NCBI RefSeq assembly: GCF_003112575.1
Contig: NZ_BEWC01000010.1
Coordinates: forward strand, 124,001-188,000
Reading direction: 5' to 3'
Origin: Streptomyces ardesiacus
Lineage (GTDB): Bacteria; Actinomycetota; Actinomycetes; Streptomycetales; Streptomycetaceae
DNA: 64,000 nt
The first letter of the stretch is position 1. Each line of letters opens with the position of its first letter. The notes beneath the pieces are model-generated. The model did no database searches and had not been told where the DNA came from. It worked only from the letters and a program-made list of their open reading frames with translations. The position numbers and the translations under genes were made by a program. Shown here piece by piece: positions 33,384 to 41,691 of the stretch.

Positions 33384-34373
33384 TCAGCCGACGAGGTTGT
33401 CGGCCAGCTCCTCGCCGAGGTTGGCGTCCGTACCGGCGATGCCGAGGTCCGAGGCCCGCTTGTCGGCCATGGCCAGCAGGCGGCGGATGCGTCCGGCGAC
33501 GGCGTCCTTGGTCAGCGGCGGGTCGGCGAGGGCGCCCAGCTCCTCCAGGGAGGCCTGCTTGTGCTCCATGCGGAGCCGGCCCGCGGCGGCGAGGTGCTCG
33601 GGAACGTCGTCGGCGAGGATCTCCAGGGCGCGCTGGACCCGGGCACCGGCGGCGACGGCCGCGCGGGCGGAGCGGCGCAGGTTGGCGTCGTCGAAGTTGG
33701 CGAGGCGGTTGGCGGTGGCGCGGACCTCGCGCCGCAGCCTGCGCTCCTCCCAGGCCAGCACCGAGTCGTGGGCGCCGAGCCGGGTGAGCAGGGCGCCGAT
33801 CGCGTCGCCGTCGCGGACCACGACCCGGTCCACGCCGCGCACCTCGCGGGCCTTGGCGGGGATCGACAGCCGGCGGGCGGCGCCGACCAGGGCGAGCGCG
33901 GCCTCGGGCCCCGGGCAGGTCACCTCCAGGGAGGAGGAACGGCCGGGTTCGGTGAGCGAGCCGTGCGCCAGGAAGGCCCCGCGCCAGGCGGCCTCGGCGT
34001 CGCAGGTGGCCCCCGAGACCACCTGCGGCGGCAGGCCCCGGATCGGGCGGCCCCGGCCGTCCACCAGGCCGGTCTGCCGGGCCAGCTGGTCACCGCCGGC
34101 GACGACCCGGACGACGAAACGCGAACCGCGGCGCAGCCCGCCGGGCGCCATCACGATCAGCTCCGAGCTGTGCCCGAAGATCTCCAGGATGTCCTGCTTG
34201 AGCCGGCGGGCGGCCCGCGCGGTGTCCAGCTCCGCCTCGATCACGATGCGCCCGCTCACCAGGTGAAGGCCGCCGGCGAACCGCAGAACGGCGGAGACCT
34301 CCGCCTTCCTGCAGCAGGTCCGGGTGACGGGGAGCCGGGAGATCTCGTCCTTCACCGCTGCCGTCATCGCCAT
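33384..34373 (-). CDS. whiA: Sporulation regulator WhiA
   Basis: A 329-aa WhiA. It has an N-terminal LAGLIDADG-homing-endonuclease-derived domain (VSAVLRFAGGLHLVSGR, YVVRVVAGGDQLARQTGL-like region) and a C-terminal helix-turn-helix (KQASLEELGALADPPLTKDAVAGRIRRLLAMADK). In Streptomyces it acts with WhiB to switch on ftsZ and other sporulation-septation genes. GGAAGG lies 8 nt before the ATG. It overlaps yvcK by 10 nt and is the last gene of the uvrC operon. Confidence 0.95.
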   Translation of the reverse strand: MAMTAAVKDEISRLPVTRTCCRKAEVSAVLRFAGGLHLVSGRIVIEAELDTARAARRLKQDILEIFGHSSELIVMAPGGLRRGSRFVVRVVAGGDQLARQTGLVDGRGRPIRGLPPQVVSGATCDAEAAWRGAFLAHGSLTEPGRSSSLEVTCPGPEAALALVGAARRLSIPAKAREVRGVDRVVVRDGDAIGALLTRLGAHDSVLAWEERRLRREVRATANRLANFDDANLRRSARAAVAAGARVQRALEILADDVPEHLAAAGRLRMEHKQASLEELGALADPPLTKDAVAGRIRRLLAMADKRASDLGIAGTDANLGEELADNLVG

Positions 34374-35455
34374 GGGCCGATCCTTCCATGCATCCGAAAA
34401 ATACGGTCGTACGCGGCGGCCAGCAGCTCCGGGTCGTGCCTCGGGGTCCCGTCGGTCCGGGCAACCGGAGCCAGTTCGACCGCGGCGCCGAACCCTTTCG
34501 CGGCGTCGGTCAGCGAGTCACGGTCGGGCACGGCGGCCTCGTCGGCCAGCACCACGTCCAGGGCGAGTTTAGGGGCGTGTCGTCCCAAAACCTCCAAATG
34601 ACGCTGCGGGGAGAAGCCCTCAGTTTCTCCGGGCTGCGGTGCGAGGTTCAGCGAGAGCACCCGGCGCGCCTTCGTCTCGACCAGCGCGTCCAGCAGATCG
34701 GGCACGAGCAGGTGCGGGATGACCGAGGAGAACCAGGAGCCGGGGCCCAGCACCACCCAGTCGGCGTCCAGGACGGCGTCGACCGCCTCGGGCACGGCCG
34801 GCGGGTCGCTGGGCACCAGGTGCACGGACTGCACCTCGCCGGGCGTGAGCGCCACGGTCGCCTGCCCCCGTACGGTGTCCACCGCGTCGGGCCGCTCCGG
34901 GTCGTGGCCCCTGACCAGGGCCTGGAGCTCCAGCGGGACGGCGGACATGGGCAGCACCCGCCCGTGCGCGCCGAGCAGCTTGCCCACCAGGTCCAGCGCC
35001 TGGACGTGGTCGCCGAGCTGCTCCCACAGGGCGACGATCAGCAGATTGCCGACCGCGTGTTCGTGCAGGTCGCCCTGGGACTGGAAGCGGTGCTGGATGA
35101 CGCGGGCCCAGGTCTGGCCCCAGTCGTCGTCCCCGCACAGCGCGGCCAGCGCCTTGCGCAGGTCGCCGGGCGGCAGGACGCCCAGCTCGTCGCGCAGGCG
35201 TCCGCTGGAGCCGCCGTCGTCGGCGACGGTGACGACGGCGGTGAGGTCGCCGGTGATCCGGCGCAGCGCGGCGAGCGAGGCGGACAGGCCCATGCCGCCG
35301 CCGAGCGCGACGACCTTGGGCTGGGCGCCCCGGCGGCGCGGCTTGGCGCCGCGCGTCTGTTCGGGCCGGGCGGCGCGGGCGTCGGCGGGTCTGCCGCCGC
35401 GTCCCTCGGGCACCACCCGGCGCAGCCGGCTCAGCCGCGGAGTGCGTCCTGTCAT
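34364..35455 (-). CDS. yvcK: YvcK/GlmR-like protein (CofD-related, gluconeogenesis/cell-wall factor)
   Basis: A 363-aa protein of the YvcK family, related to 2-phospho-L-lactate transferase (CofD) folds and known to bind UDP-sugars in firmicutes. The nucleotide-sugar motif KVVALGGGMGLSASLAALR, the block VVTVADDGGSSGRLRDELG and DWVVLGPGSWFSSVIPHLLV are conserved. A basic, Arg/Pro-rich N-terminal 45 residues is added. It follows rapZ after 7 nt and overlaps whiA, the conserved rapZ-yvcK-whiA order. Confidence 0.92.
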   Translation of the reverse strand: MTGRTPRLSRLRRVVPEGRGGRPADARAARPEQTRGAKPRRRGAQPKVVALGGGMGLSASLAALRRITGDLTAVVTVADDGGSSGRLRDELGVLPPGDLRKALAALCGDDDWGQTWARVIQHRFQSQGDLHEHAVGNLLIVALWEQLGDHVQALDLVGKLLGAHGRVLPMSAVPLELQALVRGHDPERPDAVDTVRGQATVALTPGEVQSVHLVPSDPPAVPEAVDAVLDADWVVLGPGSWFSSVIPHLLVPDLLDALVETKARRVLSLNLAPQPGETEGFSPQRHLEVLGRHAPKLALDVVLADEAAVPDRDSLTDAAKGFGAAVELAPVARTDGTPRHDPELLAAAYDRIFRMHGRIGPWR

Positions 35456-35462
35456 TGCCCTG

Positions 35463-36506
35463 TCATTCCCGTCCCATGTCCCGGTGGACGACCACCGTCT
35501 CCACGCCCTCGGCGGCGAGCCGGGCGGCGAGCTTCTCCGACATGGCCACGGACCGGTGCTTGCCGCCGGTGCAGCCGACGGCGACGGTCACATAGCGCTT
35601 GCCCTCCCGACGGTAGCCCGCGGCGATCAGCTGGAGCAGCTCGGCGTAGCGGTCGAGGAACTCCTTGGCCCCGGGCTGGTTGAGGACGTAGCTCGACACC
35701 TCCTCGTTGAGGCCGGTGAAGGGGCGCAGCTCCGGGACCCAGTGCGGGTTGGGCAGGAAGCGCATGTCGACGACGAGGTCGGCGTCGACCGGGAGGCCGT
35801 ACTTGAAGCCGAAGGACATCACCGTGGCCCGCAGCTCGGGCTCCTCCTCGCCGGCGAACTGGGCGTCCATCTTGGCGCGCAGCTCGTGCACGTTGAGGCT
35901 GGAGGTGTCGATCACCAGGTCGGCGTCGCCGCGCAGCTCGCGCAGCAGCTCGCGCTCGGCGGCGATGCCGTCGACGATGCGGCCGTCGCCCTGGAGGGGG
36001 TGCGGGCGGCGCACCGACTCGAAGCGGCGCACCAGGGCGTCGTCGGAGGACTCCAGGAAGACGATCCGGCGGGTGACGCCGCGGGCGTCGAGGTCCGCGA
36101 GGGACTCGCGCAGGTTGTCGAAGAAGCGCCGGCCGCGGACGTCCACGACGACCGCGATGCGCGCCACGTTGCCCTGGGAGCGGGCGCCGAGCTCCACCAT
36201 GGTGGGGATCAGCGCGGGCGGCAGGTTGTCGACGACGAACCAGCCGAGGTCCTCCAGACACTTCGCTGCCGTCGAGCGGCCGGCCCCGGACATGCCGGAG
36301 ATGATCACCAGCTCGGGGATGGCCGCCTCGTGCGCCCCGGCTGTTTCCTTGCCCGTACTCACCTGTGCTCCGTCGTCGCGGGTCTGTTCTCGTTCGCCTG
36401 TGCGCTGCGGCTGTTCCCGATCGGCTGTGTGCTGCGGCTGTTCCCGTTCGGGTGCGTGCTGCGGCTGTTCTCGTTCCGCTGCGGGCCGTGCCTCGTGCTC
36501 GGTCAT
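35463..36506 (-). CDS. rapZ: RapZ-family P-loop RNase adapter / nucleotide-binding protein
   Basis: A 347-aa RapZ (YvcJ). Walker A is IISGMSGAGRSTAAK; the C-terminal domain has VMSFGFKYGLPVDADLVVDMRFLPNPHW and VAVGCTGGKHRSVAMSEKLA. In Gram-negatives RapZ guides RNase E to GlmZ; its role in actinobacteria is unsettled. Residues 12-43 are a tandem 9-aa repeat (REQPQHTAD-type, three full copies plus a partial) that seems specific to this strain or clade. The ATG overlaps the uvrC stop by 4 nt. Confidence 0.93.
   Translation of the reverse strand: MTEHEARPAAEREQPQHAPEREQPQHTADREQPQRTGEREQTRDDGAQVSTGKETAGAHEAAIPELVIISGMSGAGRSTAAKCLEDLGWFVVDNLPPALIPTMVELGARSQGNVARIAVVVDVRGRRFFDNLRESLADLDARGVTRRIVFLESSDDALVRRFESVRRPHPLQGDGRIVDGIAAERELLRELRGDADLVIDTSSLNVHELRAKMDAQFAGEEEPELRATVMSFGFKYGLPVDADLVVDMRFLPNPHWVPELRPFTGLNEEVSSYVLNQPGAKEFLDRYAELLQLIAAGYRREGKRYVTVAVGCTGGKHRSVAMSEKLAARLAAEGVETVVVHRDMGRE
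36378..36473 (-). repeat. 27-bp tandem repeat in the rapZ 5' end
   Basis: Three full and one partial copy of a 27-bp unit encode R-E-Q-P-Q-[HR]-x-x-[ED] repeats at residues 12-43. Copies differ at a few bases while keeping frame. The repeated protein segment is charged and glutamine-rich, probably a flexible N-terminal extension. Confidence 0.85.
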
Positions 36507-38635
36507 CTCTCCTGCCCCCGTCGTTCGTCCGGGGTGCCCGCGGACACGGGCTCCCCCGGGGCATCCGTCGTCGTCTCGGGTGCCCCGTCCTCGTCATCCA
36601 TGATCTCTCCGGTCGCCGTGTTCACGGCGGGCCCGGCCGGGGTGGCCCCGGCGAGGGCGGCGGCGACGGTCTCGGCCGTCTTGCGGCCTATGCCGGGCAC
36701 CTCGCAGATCTGGTCGATCGTCGCCGCCCGCAGCCTCTTCACGGAACCGAAGTGCTTGATCAGCGCCTGTTTGCGGGTCTCCCCCAGGCCGGGCACGTCG
36801 TCCAGCGGGCCCGCGCGGAAGCGCTTGGCGCGCTTGGCGCGCTGGTAGGTGATCGCGAAGCGGTGGGCCTCGTCGCGGACCCGCTGCAGCAGGTAGAGGC
36901 CCTCGCTGGTGCGGGGCAGGACGACCGGGTCGTCCTCGCGCGGCAGCCAGACCTCCTCGAGGCGCTTGGCCAGACCGCACACGGCGATGTCGTCGATGCC
37001 CAGCTCGTCCAGCGCCCGCTGTGCGGCCGCGACCTGGGGCTGCCCGCCGTCGACGACGACGAGCTGAGGCGGGTAGGCGAACCGCTTGGGCCGGCCGTCG
37101 TCGTCCTTGAGCGCCGGGCCGTGAGTGAGTGCCTCGCCGTCGTCCGGGGCGCCCGGCCCGGCCACGACGGCTTCGCCGCCCGGGTGCCGCCCGCCGTCGG
37201 TGAGTTCCTCGCCGTCCGCCCACTCGCCGGTCTTCTCCTTCTCGGCGAGGTAGCGGCGGAAGCGACGGGTGATGACCTCGTGCATGGAACGGACGTCGTC
37301 CTGTCCCTCGAAGCCCTTGATCTGGAACCGCCGGTATTCGCTCTTCCGGGCCAGCCCGTCCTCGAAGACGACCATGGAGGCGACGACGTCGTCGCCCTGG
37401 AGGTGGGAGATGTCGTAGCACTCGATGCGCAGCGGGGCGCTGTCGAGGTCGAGGGCCTCGGCGATCTCCTCCAGCGCGCGCGAGCGCGTCGTCAGGTCGG
37501 AGGCGCGCTTGGTCTTGTGCAGGACCAGGGCCTGCTGGGCGTTGCGCTGGACGGTCTCCATCAGCGCCTTCTTGTCGCCGCGCTGAGGGATGCGCAGCGA
37601 CACGCCCGACCCGCGGCGCCCGGTCAGCCACTGCTGGACGGGCTCGACCGGGTCCGGCAGGGCGGGGACCAGGACCTCCTTGGGCACGGCGTCCCCGCTC
37701 TCCTCGCCGTACAACTGCTGGAGGGCGTGCTCGACGAGCGCACCGGTGGTGATCTCCTCCACCTTGTCGGTGACCCAGCCGCGCTGACCGCGCACGCGTC
37801 CGCCGCGCACGTGGAAGATCTGGACGGCGGCCTCCAGTTCGTCCTCGGCGACCGCGATCAGGTCGGCGTCGGTGGCGTCGGCGAGCACCACCGCGCTCTT
37901 CTCCATGGCCTTCTTCAGGGCCCCGATGTCGTCCCGCAGGCGCGCCGCCCGCTCGTACTCCATGTCCTCCGCGGCCTCGGCCATCTGCCGCTCCAGGCGG
38001 CGCAGGTAGGTGCCGGTGCGCCCGGCCATGAAGTCGCAGAACTCGTCGGCCAGGTCCCAGTGGTCCTCGGGCGTGATCCGGCCGACGCAGGGGGCGGAGC
38101 ACTTGCCGATGTAGCCGAGCAGGCAGGGGCGACCGGTGCGGGCGGCGTTCTTGAAGACGCCCGCGGAGCAGGTGCGCACCGGGAAGACGCGCAGCAGGAG
38201 GTCGACCGTGTCGCGGATCGCCCAGGCGTGCCCGTACGGCCCGAAGTAGCGCACGCCCTTCTTCTTGTGGCCGCGCATCACCTGGACGCGCGGGAACTCC
38301 TCGTTCATCGTCACGGCGAGGTACGGGTAGCTCTTGTCGTCGCGGTACTTGACGTTGAACCTGGGGTCGTACTCCTTGATCCAGGAGTACTCCAGTTGCA
38401 GCGCCTCGACCTCCGTGGACACCACCGTCCACTCCACGGACGCGGCCGTGGTGACCATCGTGCGGGTGCGCGGGTGCAGGTGCGCCAGGTCCTGGAAGTA
38501 GTTGGCCAGGCGCTGGCGCAGGCTCTTCGCCTTTCCGACGTAGATCACCCGGCGGTGCTCGTCACGGAACCTGTACACCCCCGGGGAGTCCGGGATCTCA
38601 CCCGGCCTGGGGCGGTAGCTGGAGGGGTCGGCCAT
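36503..38635 (-). CDS. uvrC: Excinuclease ABC subunit C
   Basis: A 710-aa UvrC making both incisions in nucleotide excision repair. The N-terminal GIY-YIG nuclease is at GVYRFRDEHRRVIYVGKAKSL; the UVR domain follows near residue 215 (EDMEYERAARLRDDIGALKKAM), then the RNase-H-like domain (RIECYDISHLQGDDVVASMVVFEDG) and C-terminal HhH motifs (DDVPGLGETRKQALIKHFGS). It is about 100 residues longer than E. coli UvrC owing to a Gly/Asp-rich insert around residues 465-510. TAGGGT lies 7 nt before the ATG, so it is probably leaderless. Confidence 0.95.
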   Translation of the reverse strand: MADPSSYRPRPGEIPDSPGVYRFRDEHRRVIYVGKAKSLRQRLANYFQDLAHLHPRTRTMVTTAASVEWTVVSTEVEALQLEYSWIKEYDPRFNVKYRDDKSYPYLAVTMNEEFPRVQVMRGHKKKGVRYFGPYGHAWAIRDTVDLLLRVFPVRTCSAGVFKNAARTGRPCLLGYIGKCSAPCVGRITPEDHWDLADEFCDFMAGRTGTYLRRLERQMAEAAEDMEYERAARLRDDIGALKKAMEKSAVVLADATDADLIAVAEDELEAAVQIFHVRGGRVRGQRGWVTDKVEEITTGALVEHALQQLYGEESGDAVPKEVLVPALPDPVEPVQQWLTGRRGSGVSLRIPQRGDKKALMETVQRNAQQALVLHKTKRASDLTTRSRALEEIAEALDLDSAPLRIECYDISHLQGDDVVASMVVFEDGLARKSEYRRFQIKGFEGQDDVRSMHEVITRRFRRYLAEKEKTGEWADGEELTDGGRHPGGEAVVAGPGAPDDGEALTHGPALKDDDGRPKRFAYPPQLVVVDGGQPQVAAAQRALDELGIDDIAVCGLAKRLEEVWLPREDDPVVLPRTSEGLYLLQRVRDEAHRFAITYQRAKRAKRFRAGPLDDVPGLGETRKQALIKHFGSVKRLRAATIDQICEVPGIGRKTAETVAAALAGATPAGPAVNTATGEIMDDEDGAPETTTDAPGEPVSAGTPDERRGQER

Positions 38636-39002
38636 GACTCACACCCTACTGGCGCGGACCGACACCGCGGCGGGGCTGTGGACGACGGCCCGGGCCCCTG
38701 TGGACGGCCGGCGGGGGCGGCCGCAGACCGCCGGAGAGGGGGCCGGGGAAGACGGTGCGGGGCCGGTCGGTCACGGCGGGTGGCGCCCACGGGGGCGGGG
38801 CGGTGCGTTCTCGGCCAGGAGTCCATGACGGTGGGCGTCAGGTGTTGTCGGGGCTGGATCAACACGCTTCAATGCGGAGGGACTCGGGGCCCGAAGCGCG
38901 GTGCCCGGACGTGAAGACTCCTGCGCCGCGACCGGGGGCGGCCCCGGGCGCCCGTACGGACGGTCTGACCAGCCGCCGTGAACTTCACAGAAGGGCCCCT
39001 GC
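38636..39002. other. Divergent uvrC / HTH-gene intergenic region
   Basis: About 367 bp, very GC-rich, without a credible gene; short open frames in it lack coding character. It holds the uvrC -10 at its left end and, on the plus strand, a candidate promoter TTGTCG (38845-38850), 17 bp, TTCAAT (38868-38873), which would give the HTH gene a leader of about 125 nt. Confidence 0.35.
38643..38648 (-). promoter_or_regulatory. Putative -10 of the uvrC-rapZ-yvcK-whiA operon
   Basis: TAGGGT on the minus strand is 7 nt upstream of the uvrC ATG, predicting a leaderless transcript. No good -35 is seen. Confidence 0.4.
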
Positions 39003-39953
39003 ATGCCGCACGCCGCACAGCACGCGGACGCCGCCACGGCGCAACTCGACTCGGCCCTGCGCGGCGGCCCGTTCCACGTCGCCCTGCGTGCGGCGATCGC
39101 CGCGCGCGGCCTGCCGCTGCAGCGCGTGCAGCACCATCTGTCGCGCCACGGTGTGAAGGTGGGCGTCACGAGTCTGAGCTACTGGCAGCAGGGGGCCCGG
39201 CGCCCGCAGCGTCCCGAGTCCCTGCGGGCCGTGCGGGCCCTGGAGGAGATACTCCAGTTGCCCGAGGAGTCGCTGATCCGCCTGCTCGCCGAGGCCGAGG
39301 AACAGACACCGGGCCGGCGGCCCGCCGGCCGCTCCTACCGCGCCCACCTGGCGGCCTCGGGTGTCCTGGACGGGCTGCTGACCGAACTGGGGTGCCCGTC
39401 GCCGGACGGCGGGATGCACACCCTCGGGCACCACGAGCGGGTCCGCGTCGGGCCCGGCCGTGAGCTGGCGGGACGCGAGTCGCACCTCATCGTCCGCGCC
39501 CACCGCGACGGCGTCGACCGCTTCCTCGCCGTCCACCACGGCGATCCGGGATGCGTCCCCGCGCGGATGACCGTCCACGCCCTGGAGAACTGCCGCACCG
39601 GACGGGTGCGCGTCCACCACGAGACCGGTCTGCTCGTGACCGAGCTGCTCTTCGACGCACGGCTGGCGGCGGGCGACACGCACCTCTTCCGCTACGGCGT
39701 CGAGGACGGCACGGCGGGTGTGTCGCGCGAGTACGTCCGCGGGTTCGGCACGGCGGGCGGGCAGTACGCGCTGCAGGTCCGCTTCGACGCCGCGGCCCTT
39801 CCGGTGCGCTGCCACCGGTTCACGCAGCACTCCCCGGCGGCGCCGCGCGGCGGCCGGCAGGAGCTGGCGCTGAGCGGACGGCACCACTCGGTGCACCTCG
39901 TGGAGCCGCGGGTCAGGCCGGGCATGCAGGGGATCGGCTGGGACTGGGAGTAG
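39003..39953 (+). CDS. Helix-turn-helix domain protein (XRE-like)
   Basis: A 316-aa protein. Residues 20-95 read as a DNA-binding helical domain (HVALRAAIAARGLPLQRVQ, VGVTSLSYWQQGARRPQRPES, ALEEILQLPEESLIRLL), similar to XRE-type HTH proteins. The rest is beta-rich (RVRVGPGRELAGRESHLIVR, AGVSREYVRGFGTAGGQYALQV, SGRHHSVHLVEPRV) with no enzyme motif or membrane segment that I recognise. AAGGG lies 6 nt before the ATG. It converges on the Rieske gene. A regulator is likely but its target is unknown. Confidence 0.72.
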   Translation: MPHAAQHADAATAQLDSALRGGPFHVALRAAIAARGLPLQRVQHHLSRHGVKVGVTSLSYWQQGARRPQRPESLRAVRALEEILQLPEESLIRLLAEAEEQTPGRRPAGRSYRAHLAASGVLDGLLTELGCPSPDGGMHTLGHHERVRVGPGRELAGRESHLIVRAHRDGVDRFLAVHHGDPGCVPARMTVHALENCRTGRVRVHHETGLLVTELLFDARLAAGDTHLFRYGVEDGTAGVSREYVRGFGTAGGQYALQVRFDAAALPVRCHRFTQHSPAAPRGGRQELALSGRHHSVHLVEPRVRPGMQGIGWDWE

Positions 39954-39985
39954 GGGCCCCGGGGGCAGGGACGCGGCCCCACCGC

Positions 39986-40411
39986 TCAGGTGCCCGGGCT
40001 CGCGACGATCCGGCCCTGCTTCACCTCGACGGGCAGTTCGACGAGCGGCACGGTCGCCGGGGCGTGCAGCACCTCGCCGGTGCGGGCGTCGAACTCGCTG
40101 CCGTGGCAGTTGCAGACGAGCTTGGTCCCCTCCAGCTTCTTGATGGGGCACCCCGCGTGCGTGCACACCGTGCTGAACGCCTTCAGGGAGCCGTCCTGCG
40201 CGCGGGTGACCACCACGTTCCCGTCCGGGAAGAGCTTGGTCGCGCCCTTGGCGACCTCTCCGTCCGCGCCGAGGTCCACGGGCGCGGTCGGCCGGGCCGG
40301 GGCGGCGCCGTCGTCGCCCGGGGAGCAGGCGGCCAGGCCGAGTCCGGCGACGGGCGTGGCGGCCACCGAACGCAGGACGGTACGGCGGCTGGGGGCGGGG
40401 CGGCCGGGCAT
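39986..40411 (-). CDS. Tat-exported Rieske [2Fe-2S] lipoprotein
   Basis: A 141-aa protein. The N-terminus carries a twin-arginine motif (PSRRTVLRSV) followed by a short hydrophobic stretch and a lipobox ending GLAAC, so it is predicted to be exported folded and lipid-anchored. The Rieske ligands are intact: C-T-H-A-G-C and C-N-C-H-G-S, including the disulfide cysteines typical of high-potential Rieske proteins. The electron partner is not apparent locally. It is divergent from lacI and shares the intergenic region holding the 32-bp palindrome. Confidence 0.88.
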   Translation of the reverse strand: MPGRPAPSRRTVLRSVAATPVAGLGLAACSPGDDGAAPARPTAPVDLGADGEVAKGATKLFPDGNVVVTRAQDGSLKAFSTVCTHAGCPIKKLEGTKLVCNCHGSEFDARTGEVLHAPATVPLVELPVEVKQGRIVASPGT

Positions 40412-40526
40412 GGGGTCTCCACTGGTCGGGGCGGGGCGTGAGCGGGGATGCGCTGCAGGGCGACGATATCCGGGGGGCGGGCTGCCCCGGGGGCCGGGTC
40501 GTCGTTGAGGGCGGGTCGTCGCCGGT

Positions 40527-40558
40527 CCGCGTAAACGCTTGCGCAAGCGTTTACGCGG
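40527..40558. promoter_or_regulatory. 32-bp perfect palindrome, probable LacI-family operator
   Basis: A perfect palindrome centred on TTGCGCAA, with arms containing GTAAACGC and GCGTTTAC. It lies 68 bp before the lacI start and 115 bp before the divergent Rieske start. The core ACGCTTGCGCAAGCGT fits LacI/GalR-type operators with a central CG. The most likely role is lacI autoregulation and control of the sugar kinase gene. Confidence 0.8.
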
Positions 40559-40626
40559 CCACGGGGCATGGGGTACGGTCCGGCCGGGAGCACGACCGCC
40601 GGTCAAGCGGGGCGAAGGAGGGCGCG

Positions 40627-41691
40627 GTGGCGACCATGGCCGATGTGGCGCGGAGCGCCGGGGTCTCCGTGGCGACGGTCTCGCACGTGCTCAACGACAC
40701 CCGCCCGGTGCTCCCGCACACCCGCCAGGCGGTGCTCGACGCCGTCGAGGAACTGGGCTACACCCCGAACTCCCTGGCCCGCTCCCTGGTGACCTCCCGC
40801 ACCCGTTCCATCGGGCTCGCGGTGTCCGCGATCAGCAACCCGTACTTCACGGAGATCCTGCAGGGCGTCGAGGCCAGTGCCCTGGAGCACGGATACGGCC
40901 TGCTCATCGCCGATCCGCACGACGACCCCGGCCACGAACGCAAGGCCGTCCAGCTCCTGCACGAGCGGCGCGTGGACGGCATGATCGTCGCCCCCTCCGC
41001 CGAGCCCGGGGACCTGGTCGCCTACCTCACGCGCCACCGGGTGCCGGCCGTGTTCCTCGACCGGATCGTGGACGCGCCGGAGGCCGGGGACGCCCCGCGC
41101 TTCGACCAGGTCTGTGCCGAGGGCGCCGAGCCGACGACCGGACTGGTGGGCCATCTCGCCGGGCTGGGCCACCGCCGGATCGGCCTGGTCGCGGGCCGGC
41201 CGGGGCTCAGCACGACCAGCGAGCGGATCACCGGCTACCGGCACGGACTCGCCGCCGCCGGGCTGCCCTTCGACGAGCGGCTGCTGGTCCACGGCGACTC
41301 CGAGGCGGCCGGCGGCGAACGGGCGACGGCGGAACTGCTGTCCCTGGCGGTGCCGCCCACCGCGCTGGTCACCGCGAACAACGCCATGACCATCGGCGCC
41401 CTGCGCGCCCTGCGCGAGCGGGACCTGTCCGTGCCCGGCGACCTCGCGCTGTGCTGCTTCGACGACTTCGCCTGGGCCGACCTCTTCTCGCCCCGGCTCA
41501 CCGCCGTCGCCCAGCCCAGCAGGGACATCGGCGCGCACGCCGTGCGGCTGCTCCTGGACCGCCTCGCCGCGCCGGACCGGCCCGCGCGGACCGTACGGCT
41601 GCCCTGTTCCTTCGTCCACCGCACCTCCTGCGGCTGCGCCGAGCAGCCCGGGCCCGAGAAAGGACCCTCCCGTGATCGTCGTCGCCGGTGA
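40627..41691 (+). CDS. LacI-family transcriptional regulator
   Basis: A 354-aa repressor. The N-terminal HTH and hinge are canonical (TMADVARSAGVSVATVSHVLN, RQAVLDAVEELGYTPNSLARSL), followed by a periplasmic-binding-protein-like sugar sensor (RTRSIGLAVSAISNPYFTEIL, RVDGMIVAPS, GHRRIGLVAGRPG, CCFDDFAWADLFSPRLTAV). GTG start with GAAGGAGG 5 nt upstream, a strong site. The last 20 nt overlap the sugar kinase gene, so regulator and kinase form one unit. The effector is probably a sugar or sugar phosphate related to the kinase substrate. Confidence 0.93.
   Translation: MATMADVARSAGVSVATVSHVLNDTRPVLPHTRQAVLDAVEELGYTPNSLARSLVTSRTRSIGLAVSAISNPYFTEILQGVEASALEHGYGLLIADPHDDPGHERKAVQLLHERRVDGMIVAPSAEPGDLVAYLTRHRVPAVFLDRIVDAPEAGDAPRFDQVCAEGAEPTTGLVGHLAGLGHRRIGLVAGRPGLSTTSERITGYRHGLAAAGLPFDERLLVHGDSEAAGGERATAELLSLAVPPTALVTANNAMTIGALRALRERDLSVPGDLALCCFDDFAWADLFSPRLTAVAQPSRDIGAHAVRLLLDRLAAPDRPARTVRLPCSFVHRTSCGCAEQPGPEKGPSRDRRRR

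Noticed and set aside
38636..39002. Small genes in the uvrC upstream region
   Set aside because: Open frames there are short, low-complexity and lack ribosome binding sites or coding periodicity that I can recognise.
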